From Bacillus bingmayongensis (GTDB taxonomy: Bacteria; Bacillota; Bacilli; Bacillales; Bacillaceae_G): DNA of 64,000 nt. A program made the position numbers and the translations under genes. Location: positions 1,105,317 through 1,169,316 of the forward strand of contig NZ_JH921517.1 in the NCBI RefSeq assembly GCF_000299035.1, in the 5' to 3' direction. How positions within the stretch are numbered: position 1 is the first letter of the stretch; each line of letters opens with the position of its first letter. The notes beneath the pieces were generated by a model. It was not told the DNA's origin. It saw only the letters and a program-made list of their open reading frames with translations, and searched no databases. Shown here piece by piece: positions 51,307 to 59,932 of this stretch.

Positions 51307-52206
51307 ATGAAGAAAGTGAAAGTTTTCCATTATGATGCATTCAGTAATAAACCAAATATGGGAAATCCAGCTGGTCTTGTAATAGATGCAGAAGGATTAA
51401 CAGATGATGAAATGCAGCTTATAGCAAAAAAAGTAGGATTTAACGAAACGTCTTTTGTGCTTCCTTCCAATGTAGCTGATGTAAGGATCCGTTATTTTAC
51501 ACCAGGACATGAAATGAATCTTTGTGGACATGCGACAGTGGGAACGATTTATGCGCTTCATGAAAGGGGACTATTGAAAGGGAAGAGAGATCTCACAATA
51601 GAAACGAAAGCAGGAGTATTACCAGTACATATAAATGTAGATGAGAATGGAGAAGCCTTTGTTAGGATGAGACAAGTGGCACCAAAGTTTCAAAAGTTTG
51701 ATGGTTCCATTGAAGATTTAGTTCACAGCATTGGACTTCATGAAAAGGATTTAGATAAAACGCTGCCAATTGTGTATGGAAGTACTGGGATTTGGACTTT
51801 ACTAGTTCCAATTAAAACGTTGGATGCTTGTCAAAGAATGATACCAAATACTGAGAAGTTTCCATCTATTCTAAAAGAAATACCAACGGCGTCCATTCAT
51901 CCTCTTTGTTTAGAAACGTATGATGAGAAAGCACATATGCATGGGCGTCATTTTTCATCACCTTATTCTGGGACGATAGAAGATCCAGTGACCGGAACTG
52001 CTTCTGGTGTAATGGGGGCTTACTATGCTGAATTTTTGAGGCAAGATTTTGATAGTGAAATGACATTTCTTATTGAACAAGGACAAGAAATGAATAAGGA
52101 TGGTCGGATCGCTGTTTATGTGAAAAGAGACGAGAAAGATGATTCGCTACAAATTGAGATTTCTGGAACTGCTGTGTATGTAAAAGAATTTCAAATTTGG
52201 ATTTAA
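51307..52206 (+). CDS. PhzF-family isomerase (YddE-like)
   Basis: A 299-aa protein of the PhzF/diaminopimelate epimerase-like fold. FHYDAFSNKPNMGNPAGLVI, the catalytic Glu in GFNETSFVLPS (about residue 46), FTPGHEMNLCGHATVGTIYA and DPVTGTASGVMGAYYAEF are the family signatures. The genuine PhzF acts in phenazine synthesis, but single PhzF homologues in Bacillus stand outside any phenazine cluster; the reaction here is unknown. Confidence 0.93.
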   Translation: MKKVKVFHYDAFSNKPNMGNPAGLVIDAEGLTDDEMQLIAKKVGFNETSFVLPSNVADVRIRYFTPGHEMNLCGHATVGTIYALHERGLLKGKRDLTIETKAGVLPVHINVDENGEAFVRMRQVAPKFQKFDGSIEDLVHSIGLHEKDLDKTLPIVYGSTGIWTLLVPIKTLDACQRMIPNTEKFPSILKEIPTASIHPLCLETYDEKAHMHGRHFSSPYSGTIEDPVTGTASGVMGAYYAEFLRQDFDSEMTFLIEQGQEMNKDGRIAVYVKRDEKDDSLQIEISGTAVYVKEFQIWI

Positions 52207-52236
52207 AAAAGTTCAGTATATAACCGAACTTTTTTA
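52205..52236. terminator. Bidirectional terminator
   Basis: AAAAAAGTTC and GAACTTTTTT with inner partly paired bases, between converging genes. Confidence 0.75.
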
Positions 52237-52443
52237 TCTGTTTAAAACTTCAATAAAAGAGGCATTTCCGTTTTGTCTCATTACAGAATGGAAATTTTTA
52301 TTTTCTAACGTTTCAGCAACTTGTTCTAACTGATGTACATCATCATGATGAATTAATAAACTATCTGCTCCAGTTTCTTCAATGTGAATATGTTCGACAT
52401 TACCAATGGCTTCGTGTACGACTTGTAAAAAATCGTGCTTCAT
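52234..52443 (-). CDS. Small conserved-looking protein, function unknown
   Basis: A 69-aa acidic, His-rich protein (NVEHIHIEETGADSLLIHHD, DVHQLEQVAETLENK). AGGAGGTTC precedes ATG 52443 and a terminator follows, so it is a real gene. No membrane segment or Cys motif; family not recognised. Confidence 0.7.
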   Translation of the reverse strand: MKHDFLQVVHEAIGNVEHIHIEETGADSLLIHHDDVHQLEQVAETLENKNFHSVMRQNGNASFIEVLNR

Positions 52444-52620
52444 ATATAGAACCTCCTATATGTACATGTATTTTTTATAGCATGCCCGTATTTAGCAAAA
52501 TTAAAAGTTGGCGGGAATACGAGTAAGGTTCATTGTTTCATGCTTCTAATTTCAAGCAGGTTTTCATGACATGAAAATAAAATATGTATAAGGAAAAGCA
52601 GTGTCAAAAGGAGAATGGAA

Positions 52621-52776
52621 ATGAATGTAGTGGAGTTAAAAAAATCAATTGAAATCTGAGTGGCTACATTATTGGTTTCAGAAGAATACGAATTAATTTT
52701 CTATAATATAGAGATTCTTAAAGGGTTTTTCTTGTATTTGTCAAATACAAATAAAGTTGTTTCATTTATAGAATGA
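52621..52776 (+). pseudogene. Small ORF interrupted by an in-frame TGA
   Basis: AAAGGAGAATGGAA precedes ATG 52621. The frame reads MNVVELKKSIEI, then TGA, then VATLLVSEEYELIFYNIEI and KGFFLYLSNTNKVVSFIE to a stop 11 bases before the kinase-like gene. The continuity on both sides of the TGA points to a nonsense mutation in a 51-codon gene. No family recognised. Confidence 0.5.
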
Positions 52777-52787
52777 GGAGAAGAGAC

Positions 52788-53636
52788 ATGGATATTTCGA
52801 AAGTGATTGAGCAATTGGTTATAAATGAAGTGATTGCTGATTCTCCTATAAATTACAAGACGTTAACTGGCGGTACTATGAGTAGGTTATATCTTATAGA
52901 AGGAAATGAGCAGTGTGTTGTAAAGTTGAATGAACCAAAAGTTATTGAAGAAGAAGTGTATTTTCTCAACTTTTATGAAGATGAAAGTATATTTCCTAAG
53001 CTTTTGTATGTAGACCCGCTCAATAGATATATGGTCTATTCATTTATCCCTGGTTCCACAAGTTATCATGCTGAGAATAAAAAAGATATTCTTTGTACAC
53101 TTGTACAGGAAGTGATAAATAAATATAAACCAGGTATGAAAATGGATCAATGGGGATGGAAAGAAGACCCGGTAGACTCGTGGCAGCATTTTCTTTTAAG
53201 AAGAGTGATAGAGGCCTATGAGAATTTAAAAATCTATATAACAGAAGAAGACTTTCATACTGTTCATGAATTGGTACATAGTCCAAATAGAATGGTACAT
53301 AGTAATCAACCATATTTATTACATGGAGATTGTGGATTTCACAATTTTATATGTAAAGAACATAAATTATATGGTGTGATTGATCCTTTGCCAGTATTGG
53401 GAGACCCAATATATGATCTTATTTATGCATTTTGTTCTACACCAGAAGATTTAACTAGGGAAATGATAGACGAGGTAGTAGAAAAGAGTATATTTCGTAA
53501 TAGAGCGAGAAACATTTTATATGAAGAAGTCGCAATTGTTTTATATTGCAGGTTAGATGCTTGTTTGAGACATCATCCAGAGGATTTAGAAGCTTATTTA
53601 AAAGCTTGGGGTTATTGGATGAATCAAATTCGTTAA
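52788..53636 (+). CDS. Aminoglycoside phosphotransferase-like kinase (APH family)
   Basis: A 282-aa protein-kinase-like fold. The N-lobe Lys is in QCVVKLNEP, the catalytic loop reads LLHGDCGFHNFI (HxDxxxxN), and the metal Asp lies in GVIDPLPVLGDPIYDL. These are the APH/choline kinase features. Whether it phosphorylates an antibiotic or a metabolite is unknown; B. cereus has many such proteins. ATG 52788 sits behind GAGGAGAAG. Confidence 0.88.
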   Translation: MDISKVIEQLVINEVIADSPINYKTLTGGTMSRLYLIEGNEQCVVKLNEPKVIEEEVYFLNFYEDESIFPKLLYVDPLNRYMVYSFIPGSTSYHAENKKDILCTLVQEVINKYKPGMKMDQWGWKEDPVDSWQHFLLRRVIEAYENLKIYITEEDFHTVHELVHSPNRMVHSNQPYLLHGDCGFHNFICKEHKLYGVIDPLPVLGDPIYDLIYAFCSTPEDLTREMIDEVVEKSIFRNRARNILYEEVAIVLYCRLDACLRHHPEDLEAYLKAWGYWMNQIR

Positions 53637-53680
53637 CGATGAAAGTTTAATAGAAAATAAATGGGGATAGGAGAAATGTT

Positions 53681-54505
53681 ATGAAAAACTTTGTTTGTAC
53701 AACATGCGGCGTACAATATGCAACGAGTATAGAAGAACCAACGAATTGTGTGATTTGTAATGAGGAAAGACAATATGTGAATCCAAGGGGGCAATCTTGG
53801 ACAACACTTGATGATTTACAAGCGGGCCATACATATCAAAATGAAATCATTGAAGAAGAGACAGGGCTGTATAGTGTTACAACAAAACCAGAGTTTGCGA
53901 TTGGTCAAACAACTTATTTGGTAAAAACAGAATCGTATAACTTGTTGTGGGATTGTATTACGTATCTCGATGAAACCACGATTGAGAAAGTAAAAGAACT
54001 AGGAGGATTGGATGCGATTGCATTATCTCATCCACACTATTATTCTACTCAAGTAGAATGGGCAGAAAGATTCGATGTACCAATATATATACATGAAGAT
54101 GATAAAGAGTGGGTCATGCGTCCAAGTAAACATATTGTTTTTTGGTCAGGGGAATCATTGCAATTATCTGATGAATTCACTGTGCATCGCTTAGGTGGAC
54201 ATTTTAAAGGTGGTTCTGTTTTACACTGGTCACAAGGGAATGAAGGACAAGGGATTTTATTAACAGGGGACATTATTCAAGTTGTAGCGGATCAGCAGTG
54301 GGTAAGTTTCATGTACAGTTATCCAAATTTAATTCCGTTACCAGCAAATAAGGTTGAAGAAATGGCTAAAAGAGTAAAGTCACTGCCTTTTAATCGTTTA
54401 TACAATGCCTTTCACCGAGTAGTAAAAAATGATGCGAATGAGGCTGTTCAGCGTTCGGCACAGCGCTATATTGCTGCATTAGAAGGGAAATTATTTCATA
54501 CATAA
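53681..54505 (+). CDS. MBL-fold protein with N-terminal zinc ribbon
   Basis: A 274-aa protein. The first 30 residues hold two CxxC pairs (FVCTTCGVQ, NCVICNEE) forming a probable rubredoxin/zinc-ribbon knuckle. A metallo-beta-lactamase fold follows, with ALSHPHYYST at H117 and H119, then RLGGHFKGG and LLTGDII. The usual HxHxDH is incomplete: the Asp-His pair is replaced by Tyr-Ser, so the second metal site is altered. ATG behind ATAGGAGAA. Followed after 15 bases by the SGNH gene, likely the same operon. Confidence 0.85.
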   Translation: MKNFVCTTCGVQYATSIEEPTNCVICNEERQYVNPRGQSWTTLDDLQAGHTYQNEIIEEETGLYSVTTKPEFAIGQTTYLVKTESYNLLWDCITYLDETTIEKVKELGGLDAIALSHPHYYSTQVEWAERFDVPIYIHEDDKEWVMRPSKHIVFWSGESLQLSDEFTVHRLGGHFKGGSVLHWSQGNEGQGILLTGDIIQVVADQQWVSFMYSYPNLIPLPANKVEEMAKRVKSLPFNRLYNAFHRVVKNDANEAVQRSAQRYIAALEGKLFHT

Positions 54506-54520
54506 AAAGGAGAAACAAAA

Positions 54521-55090
54521 ATGAATACATTAGTATGTTTTGGAGATAGTATTACAGCTGATGAAACATTTTGGAATGGCGATCCGAGATTAACACCGCG
54601 TTTACAAAGGTTGTTGCCTGATTGGACAGTTGTAAATGCAGGGATTCCTGGTGATAATACGTTTGATGCTTTAAAACGAATTGAAGAAGAGGTGTTATCT
54701 CATGAGCCAACATTTGTAACAGTCTTTTTTGGCGCAAATGATGCAGCGTTTCATAAGCAAGTATCACAGCAAGAATATAAAGAAAGTTTAATTGAGATTG
54801 TAAAAAGAATTTCGCCAGAAAAGGTGCTGCTCATTAGTCCAGCACCAGTGGATGAGGAAAGGCAGAACGCAAGAACAAATGAAGTATTATCACAGTATGC
54901 AAAAGTGGTGGAAGAAGTGACGACGCAAACAGGGAGTCACTATCTTGATTTACATTCTTATATGATTGGGGAGTTAAATTATAAGAGATTTGTAGAAAAT
55001 GAAGAGCGTGACGGATTACACTTTAGCGCTGTTGGCTATGAATATTTATCTGAGTTAATTGGGAGTAAATTAAAAGAGATTTTTAAATAG
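54521..55090 (+). CDS. SGNH/GDSL-type esterase
   Basis: A 189-aa hydrolase. Block I is LVCFGDSITADET with the catalytic Ser near residue 9, block III FFGANDAAF, and block V RDGLHFSAVGYEYLS with Asp and His. No signal peptide, so it is cytosolic. The substrate is probably a small ester or thioester. AAAGGAGAAA precedes ATG. It shares an operon with the MBL gene. Confidence 0.92.
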   Translation: MNTLVCFGDSITADETFWNGDPRLTPRLQRLLPDWTVVNAGIPGDNTFDALKRIEEEVLSHEPTFVTVFFGANDAAFHKQVSQQEYKESLIEIVKRISPEKVLLISPAPVDEERQNARTNEVLSQYAKVVEEVTTQTGSHYLDLHSYMIGELNYKRFVENEERDGLHFSAVGYEYLSELIGSKLKEIFK

Positions 55091-55103
55091 ATATTGCAAG
55101 GAA

Positions 55104-55133
55104 AAAGCAAAGCTATGGGTAGCTTTGCTTTTA
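55104..55133. terminator. Bidirectional terminator
   Basis: AAAGCAAAGCTA and TAGCTTTGCTTT with a 4-base loop, between converging SGNH and DUF1272 genes. Confidence 0.85.
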
Positions 55134-55307
55134 TTGTTTCTTTTTCGGCCGACGTACTAATTCACCACCGCAGTTTGGACAAACATGATGTGTTTTTTCT
55201 GTGCACGGTGCACAAAATGTACATTCGTACGTACAAATATAAGCTTCCGAATCCGTTTGAAGTGAAGTGCTGCAAGTTTGACAGTTTGTTTTCATTTCTA
55301 ATGCCAT
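55131..55307 (-). CDS. DUF1272 zinc-ribbon protein
   Basis: A 58-aa protein, MALEMKTNCQTC-, with four CxxC-type pairs (CQTC, CTYECTFC, CAPC, CPNC) and a basic tail RRPKKKQ. This is the DUF1272 pattern; it should bind zinc, perhaps two ions. ATG 55307 has GTAGGAGG upstream; the longer frame is not supported. Function unknown. Confidence 0.88.
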   Translation of the reverse strand: MALEMKTNCQTCSTSLQTDSEAYICTYECTFCAPCTEKTHHVCPNCGGELVRRPKKKQ

Positions 55308-55471
55308 ATAATTTCCTCCTACTTGTATGAATGTTTGTAATTTAATGATAATATAGGTTGGAGAATATGTCTTTTTCAAATGAAAGTATATTTGGGAGTT
55401 AGCGTAGCGTTTGAAACGAAATACAATATTTTCATTATAAAGTGATTCTTAGTCAATTCAAGATGTCGGAA

Positions 55472-56032
55472 CTAAACTAAATCTATAAGTTTATCGGTTG
55501 TTAAAACAGTAGCAAACATTTCATGAAGACTTACTAATGCATACTTATGGATCTCTTCTGCAGGATAGTAATTTCCATCATATGCAATGCGGTCAAATGT
55601 AGCTGTTGCATCTGAAATGACATAAGTTGAAAAACCTAAATTACCAGCCATGCGTACTGAAGTAGATACGCAATAGTCTGTTGTTAAGCCGATAATGACG
55701 ACAGTTTCATAATTATGTTCTCGTAAATAAGATTCTAAATTGGTTCCAATAAAAGCGCTATTTACATTTTTTTGAAATACCGGTTCGTTTGAAATTGGAG
55801 TGGCAAAGTCTTTAAAATTACTTTCGCTGCTTTCTTTTCTTAATGGGTGATTTTCTTTATTAGAGATATGCCGCACATGGATTACAGGACGATTTTTTTT
55901 TCTCCATGTTTGTAATATAAATTCCATGTTTGTTTCAGCATGGATATTGTTACGTTTTCCCCAGTAAGAATCATCAAATCCTTTTTGAATATCAACTAGA
56001 ATAAGTGCAGTATTTTTAGGTAATTTTTTCAT
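55472..56032 (-). CDS. Isochorismatase-family cysteine hydrolase
   Basis: A 186-aa hydrolase. Asp in ALILVDIQKGFDDSYWG (near residue 13), Lys in EPVFQKNVNSAF and Cys in IIGLTTDYCVSTSVRMAGN form the triad, and SDATATFDRIAYDGN is the conserved loop. It is closer to nicotinamidase-like members than the YcaC-type pair at 11-12.7 kb. Substrate unknown. ATG 56032 sits behind AAGGAAGTA, divergent from the LysR fragment. Confidence 0.9.
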   Translation of the reverse strand: MKKLPKNTALILVDIQKGFDDSYWGKRNNIHAETNMEFILQTWRKKNRPVIHVRHISNKENHPLRKESSESNFKDFATPISNEPVFQKNVNSAFIGTNLESYLREHNYETVVIIGLTTDYCVSTSVRMAGNLGFSTYVISDATATFDRIAYDGNYYPAEEIHKYALVSLHEMFATVLTTDKLIDLV

Positions 56033-56152
56033 TTGTTATACTTCCTTTCAAAAATAAATTTCTATAAAAAGGATATCAAATGTTGTAAAAGTTGAGAATT
56101 TCCAGTATTTTTGAAGGGTATAACAAAAAGTTTGAACAAGGGGATAAAGAGG

Positions 56153-56590
56153 ATGGAGATAGAGTGGTTACGGTGTTTTTTACTTTGCTCACAGAATAAA
56201 AGTTTTTCAAAGGTAGCAGAGCATCTTCACATGACGCAGCCAGCAATAAGTAAACAAATAAAGAAATTAGAAGCTGAATTAGAAGTGGAATTAGTAAGTA
56301 GATCTCCACAAGGTATAGAATTAACAGAAGCAGGAATTTACTTTCAAAAAAGAATCATTCCATTTGTTAAGGAATGGGATGGTATTAGACAAGAAATGAA
56401 AGAAATGGGAGAATCCGTACACATAACGTTAGGTATACTACCTAGTCTTGCAGCATTTTATCTTCCGGAAAAACTTGTTAGAAGCGAGAGTGAGAACGTT
56501 CATTTAAAAACGAAAGTATATGATATGTCTAAAGAGATTATGGAAGATATTTTATCAGGGAAGTTAGATGCAGGGTTAGTAATTGAATAA
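56153..56590 (+). pseudogene. Truncated LysR-family regulator
   Basis: 145 residues. The HTH is normal (KSFSKVAEHLHMTQPAISKQ, then IKKLEAELEVELVSRSPQGI) and the effector domain starts (LGILPSLAAFYLPEKLV) but ends at DAGLVIE, about half the usual 290 residues. The break is immediately followed by the pentapeptide gene. ATG 56153 has ATAAAGAGG upstream. DNA binding may survive but ligand response cannot. Confidence 0.75.
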
Positions 56591-56619
56591 GTAATACAGT
56601 AACAGGGGGATATGTTTTA

Positions 56620-57486
56620 GTGGAGAATTATCAAGAATTGAATATAAAAAATGATGTGAGTTTTCACAGTTTACGGGCTGACTGTGAAAATTGCTTCGGT
56701 TTGTGCTGCGTTGCATTACCTTTCGCAGCTTCGGCAGATTTTGCAGTTAATAAAGATGCTGGTAAGCCTTGCTCTAATCTGCAATCAGATTTTCGTTGTA
56801 GTATTCATAAAAACCTTAGACAGAAAGGCTTTAAAGGATGTACTGTGTTTGAATGTTTCGGTGCAGGACAAAAGGTTTCACAGGTTACTTTCGAAGGAGT
56901 TGACTGGCGTAAAGATTCTAAGCATGCGAAGACAATGTACGCTGTTTTTCCAATTATGCATCAGCTTCATGAGATGCTTTGGTATTTAAATGAAGCTTTA
57001 TCATTAAAAGCGACACGTACTATTCATAGGGAAATTTGGGACGCAATTGAAGAGACGGAACGACTTTCTGAGCTTAGCCCAGATTTGCTGATAGATTTAA
57101 ACGTTCCATCACACCGAGCGTATGTAAATGAACTTCTTTTAAAGACAAGCGAACTAGTATGGACGGAGTCACGTCACAAGTATAAGAGTTCGAAAAAAAA
57201 TAAAAGGATTAATCATCGAGGAGCAAACCTTATGGGGGCAAAGCTTAGAAGGGCAGATCTCACTGGTGCTAATTTAAGAGGAGCATACCTAATCGCAGCT
57301 GATCTTAGAGACGCCGATTTGCGAGCAACTGACCTTATCGGGGCTGATTTACGAGATGCTGATCTTAGAGGAGCAAATCTTACCGATAGTATTTTTCTGA
57401 CTCAAGTTCAGGTTAATGCAGCGAGAGGAGATGCTAATACAAAATTACCAAGTTTACTTTCTCGTCCTGCACATTGGTCTGCTTGA
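56620..57486 (+). CDS. Cys-cluster/pentapeptide-repeat protein
   Basis: A 288-aa two-part protein. The N-terminal half has eight or more cysteines in a YkgJ-like arrangement (ADCENCFGLCCVALPF, PCSNLQ, RCSIH, GCTVFECFG), probably a metal or Fe-S site. The C-terminal residues 200-265 form about 12 pentapeptide repeats of A(D/N)LRx type (GANLMGAKLRRADLTGANLR and on), giving a right-handed beta-helix. GTG 56620 follows GGGGGATAT. Homologues with this fusion occur in Bacillus and actinobacteria; function unknown. Confidence 0.88.
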   Translation: MENYQELNIKNDVSFHSLRADCENCFGLCCVALPFAASADFAVNKDAGKPCSNLQSDFRCSIHKNLRQKGFKGCTVFECFGAGQKVSQVTFEGVDWRKDSKHAKTMYAVFPIMHQLHEMLWYLNEALSLKATRTIHREIWDAIEETERLSELSPDLLIDLNVPSHRAYVNELLLKTSELVWTESRHKYKSSKKNKRINHRGANLMGAKLRRADLTGANLRGAYLIAADLRDADLRATDLIGADLRDADLRGANLTDSIFLTQVQVNAARGDANTKLPSLLSRPAHWSA

Positions 57487-57602
57487 ATGGAATAAATTCA
57501 CTGACGATGCTTGGTATGCTTAAATAAGGATTTTAAAGAAGTGGACATCAAAACGGGGCATATATACTTTCAATCATTATTTAACAGAGTATAATAGAAA
57601 AT

Positions 57603-57641
57603 AAAAACACAGGCTGGAGTTTTTTACAGCCTGTGTTTTTT
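57603..57641. terminator. Bidirectional terminator
   Basis: AAACACAGGCTG and CAGCCTGTGTTTTTT with a 10-base loop, downstream of both converging genes. Confidence 0.88.
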
Positions 57642-57648
57642 GCTATTG

Positions 57649-58536
57649 TTAGCCTTTCTTTTCAAGTGTAGTTATCACTACGCTAAATATAATAAGGATA
57701 CCGCCAATAAAGAAATTGCTATTTAATGTTTCATTTAAAAGTAACCACCCTAATAATGAGCCAACAATTGGTTGAAAAAAGAAAAACAATGACCCGATGC
57801 TAGCATCCATTAACTCTAATCCTTTATTCCAAAGAAAAAAAGCGCCGGCAGTGGAGATGATTCCTAAATATAGAATACCTAAAATGATAGTGGCGTTTAA
57901 GTTTCCAACTGGATTAGATTGTAACTCCCAAATCATGCAAGGTGTAATGAAAAATAACGAAAAGAATATTGCGTACGTTGTAATGACTAAGGATGAAAAG
58001 CGAGTAGAGGCAATTTTTACGTAAATAGATAGTAAAGCCCATGTAATAGCAGCTCCAACTAAAATGATTGTGCCAATAAAATAAGAGCCTACTTCTATAT
58101 CCCACCCAATGACGATAGTGACGCCAATTGTAGCTAAAATGGTAGAGAGTATTCTACGAGCAGTTAGCTTTTCTTTCAAAATTAAAGCAGCAAATACGAC
58201 CATAAATGCTGGTGTGGCCGATGTAACTAAAGAGCCTGTGTGAGCATCTGATAATTTCGTCCCAATAAATTGGCATGTGATTGAGATGAAATAACCAATG
58301 AAACCGATCCAAGCAAAAAGTAACCAATCCCGTTTATGAATTCGTATTTTCTTTTTATGTTTTCGTTCTGTTGTTTTCAAAATCATATATAAAATGAAAA
58401 AAGCGATAATAAAGCGCAGCCAGACAAGTGTAAGTGGGGGAACAAAATCTAATACATATTTACTGACAACGTACATACCGCCCCAAATACTTGCTGCAAG
58501 TGATAAACATATAGCACCTAAAATTGTTTGTTTCAT
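57649..58536 (-). CDS. EamA-family DMT transporter
   Basis: A 295-aa, ten-helix drug/metabolite transporter with two EamA repeats: SLAASIWGGMYVVSKYVLDF and ITWALLSIYVKIASTRFS. The cytoplasmic loop TTERKHKKKIRIHKRDW and the repeat-end motif FFFQPIVGSLLGWLLLNE are typical. It is probably an exporter of an amino acid or metabolite. The ribosome binding site GGAGG is partly sequestered by a stem in the structured leader at 58548-58639, implying translational control. Confidence 0.9.
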   Translation of the reverse strand: MKQTILGAICLSLAASIWGGMYVVSKYVLDFVPPLTLVWLRFIIAFFILYMILKTTERKHKKKIRIHKRDWLLFAWIGFIGYFISITCQFIGTKLSDAHTGSLVTSATPAFMVVFAALILKEKLTARRILSTILATIGVTIVIGWDIEVGSYFIGTIILVGAAITWALLSIYVKIASTRFSSLVITTYAIFFSLFFITPCMIWELQSNPVGNLNATIILGILYLGIISTAGAFFLWNKGLELMDASIGSLFFFFQPIVGSLLGWLLLNETLNSNFFIGGILIIFSVVITTLEKKG

Positions 58537-58547
58537 TATGAAATACC

Positions 58548-58639
58548 TCCGTCTATTTATAGGATTGTAAAATAAGGAATCCTAAGACGAGGCATATTTT
58601 TATAAAGTATACGTATGCCCGCCTTAGATTATAGACGGA
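58548..58639 (-). promoter_or_regulatory. Structured 5' leader, candidate cis-acting RNA of the EamA gene
   Basis: On the minus-strand RNA three stems can form. P1 is TCCGTCTAT/ATAGACGGA (58548-58556 with 58631-58639, 9 bp). A hairpin pairs CTAAGGCGGGCATA with its partner at 58582-58596 (15 positions, two G-U wobbles). A second hairpin uses AGGATT/AATCCT (58561-58583). The 3' strand of P1 covers GGA of the EamA ribosome binding site. The wobbles are G-U on the minus strand but A-C on the plus strand, supporting a minus-strand RNA. Confidence 0.6.
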
Positions 58640-58837
58640 TTACAGGTTGATCGTTTTCGAATAGGTTGTTGTAGTACATTAGAATTTCTCCTCTCAATAT
58701 TTTGTATTTGTTTATCAGGAATAAGTTTTATAATAAAATTATAACTTAATTTTCAGATTCTTGAAGGGATAAAATGAAATATGTTCTGATTCAGTCTCGT
58801 AGTAGTAATTCTCGAAAATCGATTAATTTCACTGAAT
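58640..58837. other. Intergenic region upstream of the EamA leader
   Basis: AT-rich; presumably carries the EamA promoter and the terminator of the TetR gene. No distinct hairpin or coding sequence was identified. Confidence 0.35.
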
Positions 58838-59419
58838 TTATTTTAATAATTCTAATACCATAGCTACAGAATTATCTAGAAATGAGCGCTCTGGACGAGA
58901 TTTCATCAATACAGTAAGTCCAATTAATGTGGTAACTAGCGTCTGTGCTAAAGTTTTAGCATTCAGACTACTTTCAAGTTCACCTGACCGAATCCCCCGG
59001 ATAATTACTTCTTGAAATATGACTGAAAGATACATCTGATGTTCCCTCGTAAGGATTTCAAATTTTTCATCGTGAGGTGCCAATTCTACCATTGCATTAA
59101 TACAAAAACATCCCTTGCTCTGACTTTCTTTATAACCCTCTTCCACTAAATCTTCAAAAAATGTGCGAATTGCTTCTTTTACAGATGGATTGTTTTGAAG
59201 TTTTGTTCGAATATCAGATGCATGTAACTTTGTATACTTTCGCAATGCAGCTTCAAATAACTGCTCTTTGTCTCCAAAAGCTGAGTATAAGCTTGGTCTT
59301 TGTATCCCCATTTTAGCGGTCAAATCGCTTAATGAAGTAGCGGTGTACCCTTTTTTCCAAAAAAGCTGCATAGCAGCGTCTAATGCTCTTTCTTCATCAA
59401 ATTCGCGTTGTCTAACCAT
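58838..59419 (-). CDS. TetR-family regulator
   Basis: A 193-aa TetR/AcrR protein. Its HTH reads TATSLSDLTAKMGIQRPSLY followed by SAFGDKEQLFEAAL, the type with a long recognition helix seen in regulators of efflux pumps and short-chain reductases. Divergent from the MFS transporter at 59983, and repeated imperfect palindromes in the gap are probable operators. ATG 59419 behind GAGGAAAAT. Confidence 0.92.
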   Translation of the reverse strand: MVRQREFDEERALDAAMQLFWKKGYTATSLSDLTAKMGIQRPSLYSAFGDKEQLFEAALRKYTKLHASDIRTKLQNNPSVKEAIRTFFEDLVEEGYKESQSKGCFCINAMVELAPHDEKFEILTREHQMYLSVIFQEVIIRGIRSGELESSLNAKTLAQTLVTTLIGLTVLMKSRPERSFLDNSVAMVLELLK

Positions 59420-59791
59420 TATATTTTCCTCTTTTCAAAAAAATTTCGCCAAATGATTGATCTTGTCTTACTTCTTTTTTATTTACTTTATGATTCTGGA
59501 TCTGTCCACTTGAATCCGGTATTCCACTGTTTTTTGATTCTTCGTTCGGTATACGACGCTACCTAATTCAAAAACTCTTTATATGCAATCATGTAACCGC
59601 TCTACTCTTAAAATACACTCCTATCTGTTTCCATCTAATATAAACTTTTTGATTTTGAGGCTTCAAGCGGTCACTAGCTTTTTGGGCTCATTTGATGCGC
59701 TCTTACCTCCTTCAACATAAATAGCTTTGCTTTTTCGGGATTACGACCTAATTTTACGATGTCTTTTAGTCATAAATAATCCACTTTTTCT

Positions 59792-59805
59792 ATACTGTTC
59801 GGTAT
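59792..59805. promoter_or_regulatory. Candidate TetR operator 1
   Basis: ATACTGTTCGGTAT, an imperfect palindrome (ATAC-G--C-GTAT). The same 13 bases recur at 59933, and GTTCGGTATA occurs again near 59544. Confidence 0.55.
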
Positions 59806-59886
59806 GTTATGATCTTATTTAATTAGAGTGAATTTGTCAAATTGCAATGTTTTTTAGACATATAATGAAATGGGTGGATAAATAGT

Positions 59887-59916
59887 TTGACATTAAAACT
59901 TTTTGTTGGTTATATT
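59887..59916 (+). promoter_or_regulatory. Sigma-A-type promoter of the MFS gene
   Basis: TTGACA at 59887-59892 and TATATT at 59911-59916 with an 18-base spacer. Transcription would start near 59923, just before operator 2. Confidence 0.6.
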
Positions 59917-59932
59917 TAATAAGAATCTTTCT

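Noticed and set aside
51307-52206. Phenazine biosynthesis
   Set aside because: Only a PhzF-type isomerase is present; no other phz genes occur in the window.
52788-53636. Aminoglycoside resistance gene
   Set aside because: The APH fold is clear, but the family is broad and no resistance-specific substrate motif or mobile context supports it.
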